From the NCBI GenBank assembly GCA_023391175.1, contig JAEWBL010000472.1, positions 1-8,489 on the forward strand: a stretch of DNA of 8,489 nucleotides. The letters are read 5' to 3'. Position numbers and translations under genes: made by a program. Position 1 is the stretch's first letter, and each line of letters starts with the position of its first letter. The notes below the pieces were generated by a model. That model did no database searches, was not told the DNA's origin, and saw nothing but the letters and a program-made list of their open reading frames with translations. Positions 1 to 6,348 of the stretch are shown here, one piece after another. Source of the stretch: Pseudomonadota bacterium. GTDB taxonomy: Bacteria; Pseudomonadota; Alphaproteobacteria; Rhizobiales; Xanthobacteraceae.

Positions 1-11
1 GCGGGGCGGCC

Positions 12-392
12 TCACGGCCGCGCGCCCGCGCTCTTGTCCTCGATGGAGCCGAGCAGGCCCCAGAACGCTTCATCTGAAGCATAGCCGGTAATGCGCCCGA
101 CTTCGCGCCCCTCGTCCACCAGCACGAAGGTGGGCGTGAAGCGGACCGGGGCGGCCAGCACCACGTCGCGCGGCGTGCCGTCGGAGAGGTCCACGCGGCG
201 GAGCGGGGCGCGCTGGCCCTCTTCGGTCTTCTCGTAGATGGGCGCCACGTCGTGGTCGAACTTCAGGCAATAGGCGCAGCCCTTGCGCTCGAACATCAGC
301 AATTCGCGCGCCGAGGCAGCAGGCGCGAGAAACACCGAAAGGCCGGCCGCGATGAGGCCGGCTGCGCGCGTGAGACACGCTGAAGGACGCAT
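12..392 (-). CDS. soxS: SoxS, periplasmic thioredoxin-like protein
   Basis: A 126-residue secreted thioredoxin-fold protein. Residues 1-28 look like a Sec signal peptide ending in ASA. The active site is a CAYC motif at residues 39-42, preceded by FERKG, and a thioredoxin-type cis-proline lies in FTPTF (Pro87). In Paracoccus the SoxS family is reported to reduce and reactivate the SoxYZ carrier; I infer the same role here from motif, size and position. It is divergent from soxVW across an AT-rich control region. The ATG at 392 has only a weak Shine-Dalgarno, but it gives the expected signal peptide, and no better start was found. Only 11 bases remain to its left, so any partner gene (soxR in the soxSRT-type arrangement known from Pseudaminobacter) would lie outside the window. 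The family call is firm; the soxS rather than soxW label rests mainly on position and short length. Confidence 0.85.
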   Translation of the reverse strand: MRPSACLTRAAGLIAAGLSVFLAPAASARELLMFERKGCAYCLKFDHDVAPIYEKTEEGQRAPLRRVDLSDGTPRDVVLAAPVRFTPTFVLVDEGREVGRITGYASDEAFWGLLGSIEDKSAGARP

Positions 393-508
393 GAATTCAC
401 AATCCCGACGTGGATTTCACGAGACATATTATCGCATTCGCATATATCTTGGGCAAGGACCAATCCGCGCACCTTCAAAGACGCGGTTTCCTACGATCGG
501 GGAGGAGC
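393..508. promoter_or_regulatory. soxS/soxV divergent control region
   Basis: This 116-bp gap between the two divergent starts is clearly more AT-rich than its surroundings, especially 423-449. An imperfect inverted repeat spans about 426-447 (ATAT at each end, CG pairs inside). TTCAC occurs at 396-400 and again at 416-420, exactly 20 bp apart. On the minus strand GATAAT (433-428) lies 17 bp from TTGCCC (456-451), a plausible soxS promoter. GGGGAGGAG just before the ATG at 509 is a strong soxV ribosome binding site. Sox operons of alphaproteobacteria are known to be controlled by the ArsR-family repressor SoxR, so this is a likely operator region; the exact sites are inferred. Confidence 0.55.
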
Positions 509-1237
509 ATGTCTCTCGATGTCAGCCTTGCAGGGGCGTTCCTTGCCGGCCTGCTCTCGTTCGCCTCGCCCTGCGTGCTGCCGCTGGTGCCGGCCTATCT
601 CGGCTTCCTCGCCGGGACGGCTGCGGAGGACGGGAAGAGTCCAACGCCGGTACGGCGCAGCATCCTCGGCGCGGCCTTGCTGTTCGTCCTCGGCTTCGCC
701 TCCGTCTTCATCCTGCTCGGGGCCACCGCCTCTTCGCTGGGGCGGGTGCTGATGGATCATATCGAGACCCTGACGCTGCTCTCCGGTGCATTGCTGGTGG
801 TGTTCGGGCTGCACATGACGGGGCTGGTGCGCATCCCGCTGCTCTACCGGCAGGCGCGGCTGGAGCCGATGGCGCGGCCGGCGGGGCTGATCGGGCCCTA
901 TGTGGTCGGGCTCGCTTTCGGCTTCGGCTGGTCGCCGTGCGTCGGGCCGGTTCTGGCGGCGATCCTGCTCGTTGCCGGTGCCGAGGCGTCGGTGGGGCGG
1001 GGGATGCTGCTGCTGGGCATCTACGCCGCCGGCATCGGCATCCCCTTCCTCATCGCCGCCGCCTTCACCGAGCGGTTTCTCGCCTGGACACGGGCGGCGC
1101 GCAGCCGGCTCGGGCTCGTGGAGAAGGTCGCCGGCGGGCTGCTCATTCTCACCGGCATCGCCTTCATGACCGGCTTCATGCCGCAGATCGCCCAATGGCT
1201 GCTCGACGCCGCGCCCGGCCTCGGCCGCATCGGATAG
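509..1237 (+). CDS. soxV: SoxV, CcdA/DsbD-type transmembrane electron carrier
   Basis: A 242-residue, very hydrophobic inner-membrane protein of the CcdA family, with about six membrane segments. The two redox cysteines are visible in the family motifs: Cys22 in SPCVLPLVP and Cys154 in WSPCVGP. SoxV is known to pass electrons from cytoplasmic thioredoxin across the membrane to the periplasmic thioredoxin SoxW and so support thiosulfate oxidation. I chose the ATG at 509 because GGGGAGGAG lies directly upstream and the protein then begins like CcdA proteins; an upstream in-frame ATG at 410 would add a 33-residue arginine-rich extension inside the control region and has no such site. soxW follows after 10 bp, so the two are surely cotranscribed. 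A cytochrome c biogenesis CcdA role is possible in principle, but the neighbours favour SoxV. Confidence 0.93.
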   Translation: MSLDVSLAGAFLAGLLSFASPCVLPLVPAYLGFLAGTAAEDGKSPTPVRRSILGAALLFVLGFASVFILLGATASSLGRVLMDHIETLTLLSGALLVVFGLHMTGLVRIPLLYRQARLEPMARPAGLIGPYVVGLAFGFGWSPCVGPVLAAILLVAGAEASVGRGMLLLGIYAAGIGIPFLIAAAFTERFLAWTRAARSRLGLVEKVAGGLLILTGIAFMTGFMPQIAQWLLDAAPGLGRIG

Positions 1238-1247
1238 GGAGGACCCC

Positions 1248-1811
1248 ATGGCACACCCCACGCTCAGCCGCCGGCGCCTCTTGAAGGCCTCCGCCGGGCT
1301 CGCGGCGCTCGTCCCAGCCGGTGCGCAGGCCAAGGCGCGCCTCGGCGATGACGGGCTCTATACGGAAGATTGGTACGTGGACAGCTTCCTCGACTTGCCC
1401 GAGGACTTCGCAGCCGCGCGCGGGAAGGGGCGGGGCTTCGCGCTGCAGTGGAGCCAGCGCGGCTGCATCTATTGCAAGGAACTGCACACCGCCTATTTCG
1501 CCGATCCGGCCATTGAGACGCCCATCCGGGAGGCGTTCGACATCGTGCATCTGGACCTGTTCGGCGCGCGTGAGGTGACCTTTCTCGATGGCGCGAAGCT
1601 CAGCGAGAAGGCGCTCGGCCAGCGCGAGCGCATCCGCGCCACGCCCACCTTCCAGTTCTTCGCCGAGGTCGACGGGAAGCCGAAGGAGGTGGCACGCATG
1701 CCCGGCCTGCTGCCACGGCCGGAATTCTCGGCCCTGTTCCGCTATGTGGCGGAAGGCGCCTATGCGAAAGAGCCGTTCGATGCGTGGCTCGGCAAGCAGG
1801 GCAAGGGCTGA
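1248..1811 (+). CDS. soxW: SoxW, Tat-exported periplasmic thioredoxin
   Basis: A 187-residue thioredoxin-fold protein. The active site is CIYC at residues 73-76 (after WSQRG), with the cis-proline in ATPTF (Pro133). The N-terminus carries a twin-arginine type signal, SRRRLLKA at residues 7-14, then a short hydrophobic stretch and an AQA cleavage site near residue 28. In Paracoccus SoxW is the periplasmic partner reduced by SoxV. GGGAGGA, four bases before the ATG, is a good ribosome binding site and overlaps the end of soxV, pointing to a soxVW operon. It is longer than SoxS, with an acidic, aromatic segment before the active site and a C-terminal extension. Its 3' end converges on soxX. Confidence 0.9.
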   Translation: MAHPTLSRRRLLKASAGLAALVPAGAQAKARLGDDGLYTEDWYVDSFLDLPEDFAAARGKGRGFALQWSQRGCIYCKELHTAYFADPAIETPIREAFDIVHLDLFGAREVTFLDGAKLSEKALGQRERIRATPTFQFFAEVDGKPKEVARMPGLLPRPEFSALFRYVAEGAYAKEPFDAWLGKQGKG

Positions 1812-1814
1812 AAG

Positions 1815-1840
1815 GGCGGGGACGCCGGAGCGCCCCCGCC
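1815..1840. terminator. Hairpin between convergent soxW and soxX
   Basis: GGCGGGG (1815-1821) pairs with CCCCGCC (1834-1840). Inside, after one A/C mismatch, CGC (1823-1825) pairs with GCG (1830-1832) around a CGGA tetraloop. The stem nearly fills the 36-bp gap between the soxW stop and the soxX stop. On the minus strand it is followed by CTTTC; on the plus strand there is only a short T run (ATTTC) ten bases on. It probably ends both transcripts, though the U-tracts are weak. Confidence 0.65.
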
Positions 1841-1847
1841 GGGCGCC

Positions 1848-2474
1848 TCATTTCGCCGGCTTGTTCACCGGCGAGTTGGGATCGAACAGATAGGCCACCA
1901 CGTCCTTCATCTGCTCCTCGCTGAGCACGCCGTTGTGCCCGAAGCGCGGCATGGGCGAGCAGGCGAAGACGGCCTGCGCGTTGTAGACCTTCGCGTAGGC
2001 GGCTTTCGCATCCTCGGCGGAGAATTTGCGATCCGCGCCGTAGTTGACGAGGCTCGGGCCGAGGGTGCCGTAGCTGACTTCCTTCGGGTCCATCTGGTGG
2101 CAGGCATAGCAATTGCCGCCGCTCACCGTGCCGGGCGGATCGGAGAACTGGCCGCCGCGCCCGTTCTGCGCGACGTCCGCACCCTTCTTCCAATCGCCGA
2201 GCACGCTGCCCTGCGGATACTTCACCGTCTTGGCCTCGCGGGCCATGATGGCCTCCGCCTGCTTGGCGGACGGCTGGTTGCGGGTGACCGAGCAGATTTC
2301 CATGGTCTCGTCCGGCACGAGCCTCGCGGCCCAGCCGTCGGGCAGCTTGGTGAAGCTCTCCTTCACCACCCTGTCCACCACGGCGGGCGGGGCAGGGGGG
2401 ATCTGCTGGGCGAGGGCGATTCCGGGAGCGACCTGCGGGAGAAGAAGCGCCGCGGCGATGATGATTGTCTTCAT
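1848..2474 (-). CDS. soxX: SoxX, monoheme c-type cytochrome subunit of SoxAX
   Basis: A 208-residue secreted cytochrome c. A Sec signal ends at ALA (residues 20-22). The heme site is CYACH at residues 122-126, and the distal ligand is probably Met165 in SPMPRFG. Cys61 and Cys162 are two further cysteines. SoxX forms the heterodimer SoxAX, which oxidatively joins thiosulfate to the cysteine of SoxY and passes the electrons onward. GTVSGGNCYACHQ and the segment GTLGPSLVNYG are typical of SoxX. The ATG at 2474 follows GGGGAGGAAGAGCC and gives a clean signal peptide; the reading frame is open much further upstream, but that part overlaps soxA and is not expected to be translated. It lies 14 bp after soxA. 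Confidence 0.95.
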   Translation of the reverse strand: MKTIIIAAALLLPQVAPGIALAQQIPPAPPAVVDRVVKESFTKLPDGWAARLVPDETMEICSVTRNQPSAKQAEAIMAREAKTVKYPQGSVLGDWKKGADVAQNGRGGQFSDPPGTVSGGNCYACHQMDPKEVSYGTLGPSLVNYGADRKFSAEDAKAAYAKVYNAQAVFACSPMPRFGHNGVLSEEQMKDVVAYLFDPNSPVNKPAK

Positions 2475-2488
2475 GGCTCTTCCTCCCC

Positions 2489-3319
2489 TCAGCGCTTGAT
2501 GGACGGCACGTTCAGCTCGCCCCCGGCCGCCTGCGCCTGCAGGAAGACGGTGAGCGCGGTGACGGCTTCGGACGCATAATCGGGCGGAGGCATCCGCATC
2601 TGGCGATAGCAGTCCCACAGCCGGTGCTGCATGGTCCTGAGCGAGCTCTGGGAGACGCGGTAGGTGGGCCAGGAGGCCATGGTGAGCTGGGCGTCCTTGC
2701 CCGGCTTGTCGAGCTGCGGCAGGCCCTGGAGCCGGATGCGCTTGCCGGGATCGCCGTGGCAGGTGGAGCAGGAGAAGTCGTTGATGGACGAGCGCCGGTA
2801 GAACAGCGCCTCGCCGATGGCATAGGCCTCCTTCTCCTTCGCGTTGGCGAGCGGGATGTCGATCTTCATGCCGTTGGACTTGTTGGCGATGAAGGCGACG
2901 AGATCCTCCATGTCGGAGCCGCGGCCGGGGCCGGAGAAGGGCTTGGCCATGATGGGCTTGATGTCGACGCCCTGGATCTTGTCCATGCACCACAACAGGC
3001 GCTGCTCGAGGTCCATGACCTTGCCGGCGTCCGCGAAATAGCGCGGCAAGGCGGCATAGGCGCCTTCGAGCTTACCCGGCCCCTGGCCGAGGTCGCAGGC
3101 CTCCAGAGAGACGTTCTTGGTGCCGCGTGGATCGGCCCATATGGCCTCGCCGCGATCCACGGCGAGATAGCCGGGATTGGCCATGGGGTCGTTGATCATG
3201 GCGCGGTAGCGCTCGATCTCCTTCTCGCTCGCATCGTCCTGCGCGCGGGCCGTGACGAGGGGTGAGAGCGCCAGAGCAAGGGCGCACAGGCATGTGAGAA
3301 GCGTGGCTTTGGGTCGCAT
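2489..3319 (-). CDS. soxA: SoxA, monoheme-type cytochrome subunit of SoxAX
   Basis: A 276-residue secreted cytochrome with a Sec signal to about residue 26 (TARA/Q). It is the catalytic subunit of SoxAX, which attaches thiosulfate to SoxY. There is a single heme motif, CSTCH at 184-188, and the conserved segment [12 protein letters not shown] holds Cys237, the position of the heme-ligating (persulfide) cysteine known from SoxAX structures. In the N-terminal domain, where diheme SoxA proteins have another CXXCH, only Cys75 ([10 protein letters not shown]) and Cys111 (LLWCMDK) remain. This resembles the monoheme SoxA of Starkeya novella, where a disulfide replaces that heme. The ATG at 3319 has GGGGAGG four bases upstream; an in-frame ATG at 3403 would add 28 non-signal residues and was rejected. 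soxX follows in the same operon. Confidence 0.95.
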   Translation of the reverse strand: MRPKATLLTCLCALALALSPLVTARAQDDASEKEIERYRAMINDPMANPGYLAVDRGEAIWADPRGTKNVSLEACDLGQGPGKLEGAYAALPRYFADAGKVMDLEQRLLWCMDKIQGVDIKPIMAKPFSGPGRGSDMEDLVAFIANKSNGMKIDIPLANAKEKEAYAIGEALFYRRSSINDFSCSTCHGDPGKRIRLQGLPQLDKPGKDAQLTMASWPTYRVSQSSLRTMQHRLWDCYRQMRMPPPDYASEAVTALTVFLQAQAAGGELNVPSIKR

Positions 3320-3573
3320 GTATCCTCCCCAGCGAGACGTCCGCGGCGTGGGGCCTTCTGCGTGAAGCCCTTGAGCCGCGGCGATCCACTTGCGACGCTC
3401 CATCCCTCATAGATGGATGCGATCGGCGGATAGGAGCTACTTTACATTCAAAAAATTCGATATCACAATATGTGAAATTGATCTCCGGCGACGACCACCG
3501 TCGCGGGGACGAAATTCAACAAGAACAACGCCAAAGCCGGCGCTCGATCGCCGGTCGTGCCAGGAGGAAACGC
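3320..3573. promoter_or_regulatory. soxA/soxY divergent control region
   Basis: A 254-bp gap between divergent soxAX and soxYZBCD. The part beside soxA (3320-3430) is GC-rich, with nothing clear beyond the soxA ribosome binding site. The part from 3436 to 3482 is sharply AT-rich. It contains TTTACA (3441-3446), 17 bp, then CACAAT (3464-3469), a fair sigma70-like promoter toward soxY. Further along, a hairpin GCGACG (3488-3493) / CGTCGC (3499-3504) with a 5-base loop would lie in the soxY leader. AGGAGGAAACGC before the ATG at 3574 is the soxY ribosome binding site. Both operons are probably controlled from here. Confidence 0.6.
3460..3478. promoter_or_regulatory. Palindromic operator candidate upstream of soxY
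   Basis: The perfect inverted repeat TCACA-ATA-TGTGA occupies 3463-3475, and the symmetry extends to 3460-3478 with one mismatched pair (A/A). It overlaps the candidate -10 box at 3464-3469, where a bound repressor would block transcription. By analogy with ArsR-type SoxR control of sox operons, this is a reasonable SoxR site; no binding evidence is available from sequence alone. Confidence 0.45.
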
Positions 3574-4062
3574 ATGCCGCTCCACCCCGACGCCACCCTT
3601 GCGCCCGCGCACGGCCTCCCGACACGCCGCCGCGCGCTGAAGCTCGCGGGCCTCGCCGCGTTCGCGGCCGTGCTGGCCCCGCGCATGGCGCTCGCCACCG
3701 AGGCGCAGGTGGCGGACGAAATGAAGAAGCTGTTCGCCGGCAAGGCCATGGGCGAGGGCAAGATCAAGCTCGACATGCCCGAGATCGCCGAGAATGGCCT
3801 CGTCGTGCCCATCAACATCGATGTGGAAAGCCCGATGACCGAGGCGGACTTCGTGAAGTCCGTCCACGTCTTCGCCGACGGCAATCCGCTGCCGCAGGTG
3901 GTGACCTATCACTTCACCCCCGAAAGCGGAAAAGCCTCTGCCTCCACCCGCATGCGGCTCGCGCAGACCCAGAACGTCATCGCCGTGGCGGAGATGTCCA
4001 ACGGACAGCTTTATTCGGCCAAGGTGCAGGTGAAGGTCACCATCGGCGGCTGCGGCGGCTGA
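3574..4062 (+). CDS. soxY: SoxY, thiosulfate/sulfur carrier subunit
   Basis: A 162-residue protein whose C-terminus is the SoxY signature GGCGG, with carrier Cys160 on the flexible tail. Sulfur intermediates are bound covalently to this cysteine while SoxAX, SoxB and SoxCD act on them in turn. The N-terminus has a Tat-like signal, TRRRALKLAG at residues 17-26, followed by a hydrophobic run and cleavage near ALA/T (residue 41). The middle forms the immunoglobulin-like SoxY fold (VPINIDVESP, VTYHFTPESG). The ATG at 3574 was chosen for the AGGAGGAAACGC site just upstream and for the Tat signal; the frame is open further back to 3472, but the upstream start falls inside the operator. It is the first gene of the soxYZBCD unit, 87 bp before soxZ. 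Confidence 0.97.
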   Translation: MPLHPDATLAPAHGLPTRRRALKLAGLAAFAAVLAPRMALATEAQVADEMKKLFAGKAMGEGKIKLDMPEIAENGLVVPINIDVESPMTEADFVKSVHVFADGNPLPQVVTYHFTPESGKASASTRMRLAQTQNVIAVAEMSNGQLYSAKVQVKVTIGGCGG

Positions 4063-4149
4063 TCCGACAGTCGAATCACAGCCCGAACACACAAAAGAAC
4101 AGAACAGGCGCGCGCCAGACCGCCGCCGAGCAGAAACCGGAGGAAACCC

Positions 4150-4479
4150 ATGGCCCTCAAGTCCCAGCCGCGCGTGCGCGTGCCTGCCCAGGCCAAGGCG
4201 GGCGAGATCATCGAGATCAAGACCTTGATTTCGCACGAGATGGAAAGCGGCCAGCGCAAGGACGCCGCCGGCAAGACCGTGCCGCGCGACATCATCAACA
4301 ACTTCCAGGCCTCCTTCAACGGCAAGCCCTTCTTCACCGCGGAGTGGTTCACCTCGATTTCGGCGAACCCCTACCAGTCTTTCTTCTTCAAGGCGAAGGA
4401 GAGCGGCGAGTTCACCTTCACCTGGAAGGATGACGGCGGCGCCGAGCAGAAGGCCACCGCGAAGCTCACCGTCGCCTGA
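4150..4479 (+). CDS. soxZ: SoxZ, sulfur carrier complex subunit
   Basis: A 109-residue protein of normal SoxZ length. It has no signal peptide and no cysteine, as expected: SoxZ binds SoxY and is known to be carried across the membrane with it by the Tat route. Typical segments are the opening PRVRVPAQAKAGEIIEIKTLISH with HEMESGQRKD, then the IINNFQ stretch, and the C-terminal SGEFTFTWKDD strand. GGAGGAAACCC precedes the ATG. It acts in the periplasm as half of the SoxYZ carrier that presents the SoxY cysteine to SoxAX, SoxB and SoxCD. The 87-bp gap from soxY is rather long but holds no terminator-like structure, so cotranscription is expected. Confidence 0.96.
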   Translation: MALKSQPRVRVPAQAKAGEIIEIKTLISHEMESGQRKDAAGKTVPRDIINNFQASFNGKPFFTAEWFTSISANPYQSFFFKAKESGEFTFTWKDDGGAEQKATAKLTVA

Positions 4480-4518
4480 GGCGGCGCCCCTCGCATTGTT
4501 CCGTTGACGGTGGATATG

Positions 4519-4542
4519 CCGCCGGATCAGGCGATCCGGTGG
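4519..4542. other. Hairpin in the soxZ-soxB intergenic gap
   Basis: CCGGATC (4522-4528) pairs perfectly with GATCCGG (4533-4539) around an AGGC loop. Two C-G pairs (4519-4520 with 4541-4542), plus a G-U wobble, extend it to ten base pairs. It sits in the 97-bp gap before soxB. No T run follows, so full termination is unlikely; it may instead adjust transcript stability or the amount of SoxB relative to SoxYZ. The structure is seen directly; the role is a guess. Confidence 0.5.
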
Positions 4543-4576
4543 GCGGTCCCGCCATGACCTGAGAAAGCGTGGCCCC

Positions 4577-6271
4577 ATGATCTCAAGGCGCGATTTTCTG
4601 TCCGCCGGAACGGCCCTCGCCGGCCTGCTCGCCGCCTCCGGCACGGGGCTGGCGCAGGCGGTCGGCGCGCAGGCGCTGAGCCAGGCGGACTTGCTGAAGT
4701 TCGGCAACGCCGGCACCTTCACCATCCTGCACATCACCGACATCCACGCCCAGCTCGTGCCGCTCTATTTCCGCGAGCCGTCCACCAATCTCGGCGTGGG
4801 CGACGCGCGGGGCGTGCCGCCGCACCTCACCGATACAGCCTTCCTCAAGTATTTCGGCCTGAAGGCCGGCACGCGGGACGCCTATTCCCTCACGTCGGAA
4901 GACTTCACCCAGCTTGCCCACACCTATGGCCGCATGGGCGGGGTGGACCGCATCGCCACGCTGGTGAAGGCCATCCGCGCCGAACGCGGGGCGGACAAGG
5001 TGCTGCTGCTCGACGGCGGCGACGGGCTCCAGGGCTCCTGGTCGTCGCTGAAGACGCAGGGCGAGGACATGGTGAAGGTGTTCTCCGCCCTCGGCACGGA
5101 CGCCATGGTCGGCCACTGGGAATTCACCTACGGCGCCGACCGTGTCACCGAGATCAAGGAGAAGGCGCCCTTCGCCTTCCTCGCCCAGAACGTGCGCTCC
5201 GCCGAGTGGCAGGAGTCGGTGTTCGATGCGGCGAAGACCTTCGAGAAGGGCGGCGCCAAGGTGGCGGTGATCGGCCAGGCCTTCCCGCGCACCCCCATCT
5301 CCAACCCGCGCTGGATGATCCCGGACTGGGAGTTCGGCATCCGCGAGGAGGACATGCAGAAGCAGGTGGACGCCGCCCGCGCCGGCGGGGCCGATGCGGT
5401 GGTGGTGCTCTCCCACAACGGCTTCGACGTGGACCGCAAGATGGCGTCCCGCGTCTCCGGCATCGACGTGATCCTCACCGCCCATACGCACGATGCCATG
5501 CCGCGCGTGGTGGAGGTGGGCAAGACCCTGCTGGTGGCCACCGGCTCCCACGGCAAGTTCGTGTCCCGCCTCGACCTCGACGTGAAGGACAAAAAGGTCA
5601 CCGGCTATCGCTTCCAGCTCATCCCGGTGTTCTCGGACGTCATCACGCCGGACCCGGAAATGGCGAAACTCGTCGCCGATATCCGCGCGCCCTATGCCAA
5701 GGACCTCGCCCGCGAGCTGGGCCGCGCCGACAGCCTTCTCTACCGCCGCGGCAATTTCAACGGCACGTTCGACGACATGATCTGCGACGCGATCATGAAG
5801 GAGCGCGACGCGGAAATCGCCCTCTCCCCCGGCTTCCGCTGGGGTGGCACGCTGCTGCCGGGCGATCCCATCACCTTCGATGCGATCGCCAATGCGACCG
5901 CCATCACCTATCCCGCCTGCTACCGCAACACCATGACCGGCCGGCAGCTGAAGGACGTGCTGGAGGACGTGGCCGACAACATCTTCCATCCCGATCCCTA
6001 CTTCCAGGGCGGCGGCGACATGGTGCGCGTCGGCGGGGTGGGCTACGCCATCGACGTGTCCAAGGGGACGGGCCAGCGCATCTCCGACCTCACCTTCCTG
6101 AAGACCGGCAAGCCGCTGGAGGCCGACAAGGCCTATACGGTCGCCGGCTGGGCCTCCATCGCCCAGAATGTGGAAGGCCCTCCGGTGTGGGAGCTGGTGG
6201 AGCGCTACGTGACCGACGCCAAGTCCGTGAAGATCGCCCCCAATGCCTCGGTGAAGGTGACCGGCGCATGA
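4577..6271 (+). CDS. soxB: SoxB, S-sulfosulfanyl-L-cysteine sulfohydrolase
   Basis: A 564-residue periplasmic enzyme, full family length, of the 5'-nucleotidase/metallophosphoesterase superfamily. It hydrolyses the terminal sulfonate from the SoxY-bound intermediate and releases sulfate, using a dinuclear manganese centre. Metal-site motifs in order: HITDIHAQ (Asp55, His57), LLLDGGDGLQGS (Asp149), the SoxB-specific GHWEFTYG (His180, 179-186; most relatives have GNHEFD), SHNGFD (His280) and AHTHD (His303, His305). The C-terminal half is the substrate-binding domain. A classic Tat signal, SRRDFL at residues 3-8, runs to about AQA (residue 27-32). The ribosome binding site before the ATG at 4577 is poor, unlike its neighbours, which could limit translation. 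soxC follows after 77 bp. Confidence 0.97.
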   Translation: MISRRDFLSAGTALAGLLAASGTGLAQAVGAQALSQADLLKFGNAGTFTILHITDIHAQLVPLYFREPSTNLGVGDARGVPPHLTDTAFLKYFGLKAGTRDAYSLTSEDFTQLAHTYGRMGGVDRIATLVKAIRAERGADKVLLLDGGDGLQGSWSSLKTQGEDMVKVFSALGTDAMVGHWEFTYGADRVTEIKEKAPFAFLAQNVRSAEWQESVFDAAKTFEKGGAKVAVIGQAFPRTPISNPRWMIPDWEFGIREEDMQKQVDAARAGGADAVVVLSHNGFDVDRKMASRVSGIDVILTAHTHDAMPRVVEVGKTLLVATGSHGKFVSRLDLDVKDKKVTGYRFQLIPVFSDVITPDPEMAKLVADIRAPYAKDLARELGRADSLLYRRGNFNGTFDDMICDAIMKERDAEIALSPGFRWGGTLLPGDPITFDAIANATAITYPACYRNTMTGRQLKDVLEDVADNIFHPDPYFQGGGDMVRVGGVGYAIDVSKGTGQRISDLTFLKTGKPLEADKAYTVAGWASIAQNVEGPPVWELVERYVTDAKSVKIAPNASVKVTGA

Positions 6272-6348
6272 GGCGCGCGGCCATTCCGGCTCCGCATTTC
6301 GATCAAAATATTCAAAACTACGAATAAGAGAATATCAGGGAGGACGCC
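6272..6348 (+). promoter_or_regulatory. AT-rich soxB-soxC gap, possible internal promoter or operator
   Basis: A 77-bp gap whose centre (6296-6336) is strikingly AT-rich within a GC-rich operon. ATATTC (6308-6313) and GAATAT (6330-6335) form a perfect inverted repeat with 16 bp between; TATTC and GAATA (6322-6326) form a second, tighter pair. The segment TTTCGATCAAAATAT resembles ATTCGATATCACAATAT in the soxA/soxY control region. AGGGAGGACGCC before the ATG at 6349 is the soxC ribosome binding site. A separate, regulated promoter for soxCD is plausible but unproven. Confidence 0.4.

Noticed and set aside
2475..2993. Long in-frame extension upstream of soxX
   Set aside because: It overlaps soxA in another frame. 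The ATG at 2474 has a strong ribosome binding site and gives a proper signal peptide.
3320..3403. 28-residue N-terminal extension of SoxA
   Set aside because: It would place a non-signal stretch before the signal peptide; the ATG at 3319 has GGGGAGG directly upstream.
3463..4743. 426-residue open frame on the minus strand over soxY and soxZ
   Set aside because: It is antisense to soxY, soxZ and the start of soxB and has no recognisable domain; it also runs across the soxA/soxY control region.
4583..5989. 468-residue open frame on the minus strand within soxB
   Set aside because: It lies wholly opposite soxB, is His/Gly/Glu-rich low-complexity in character, and has no motif.
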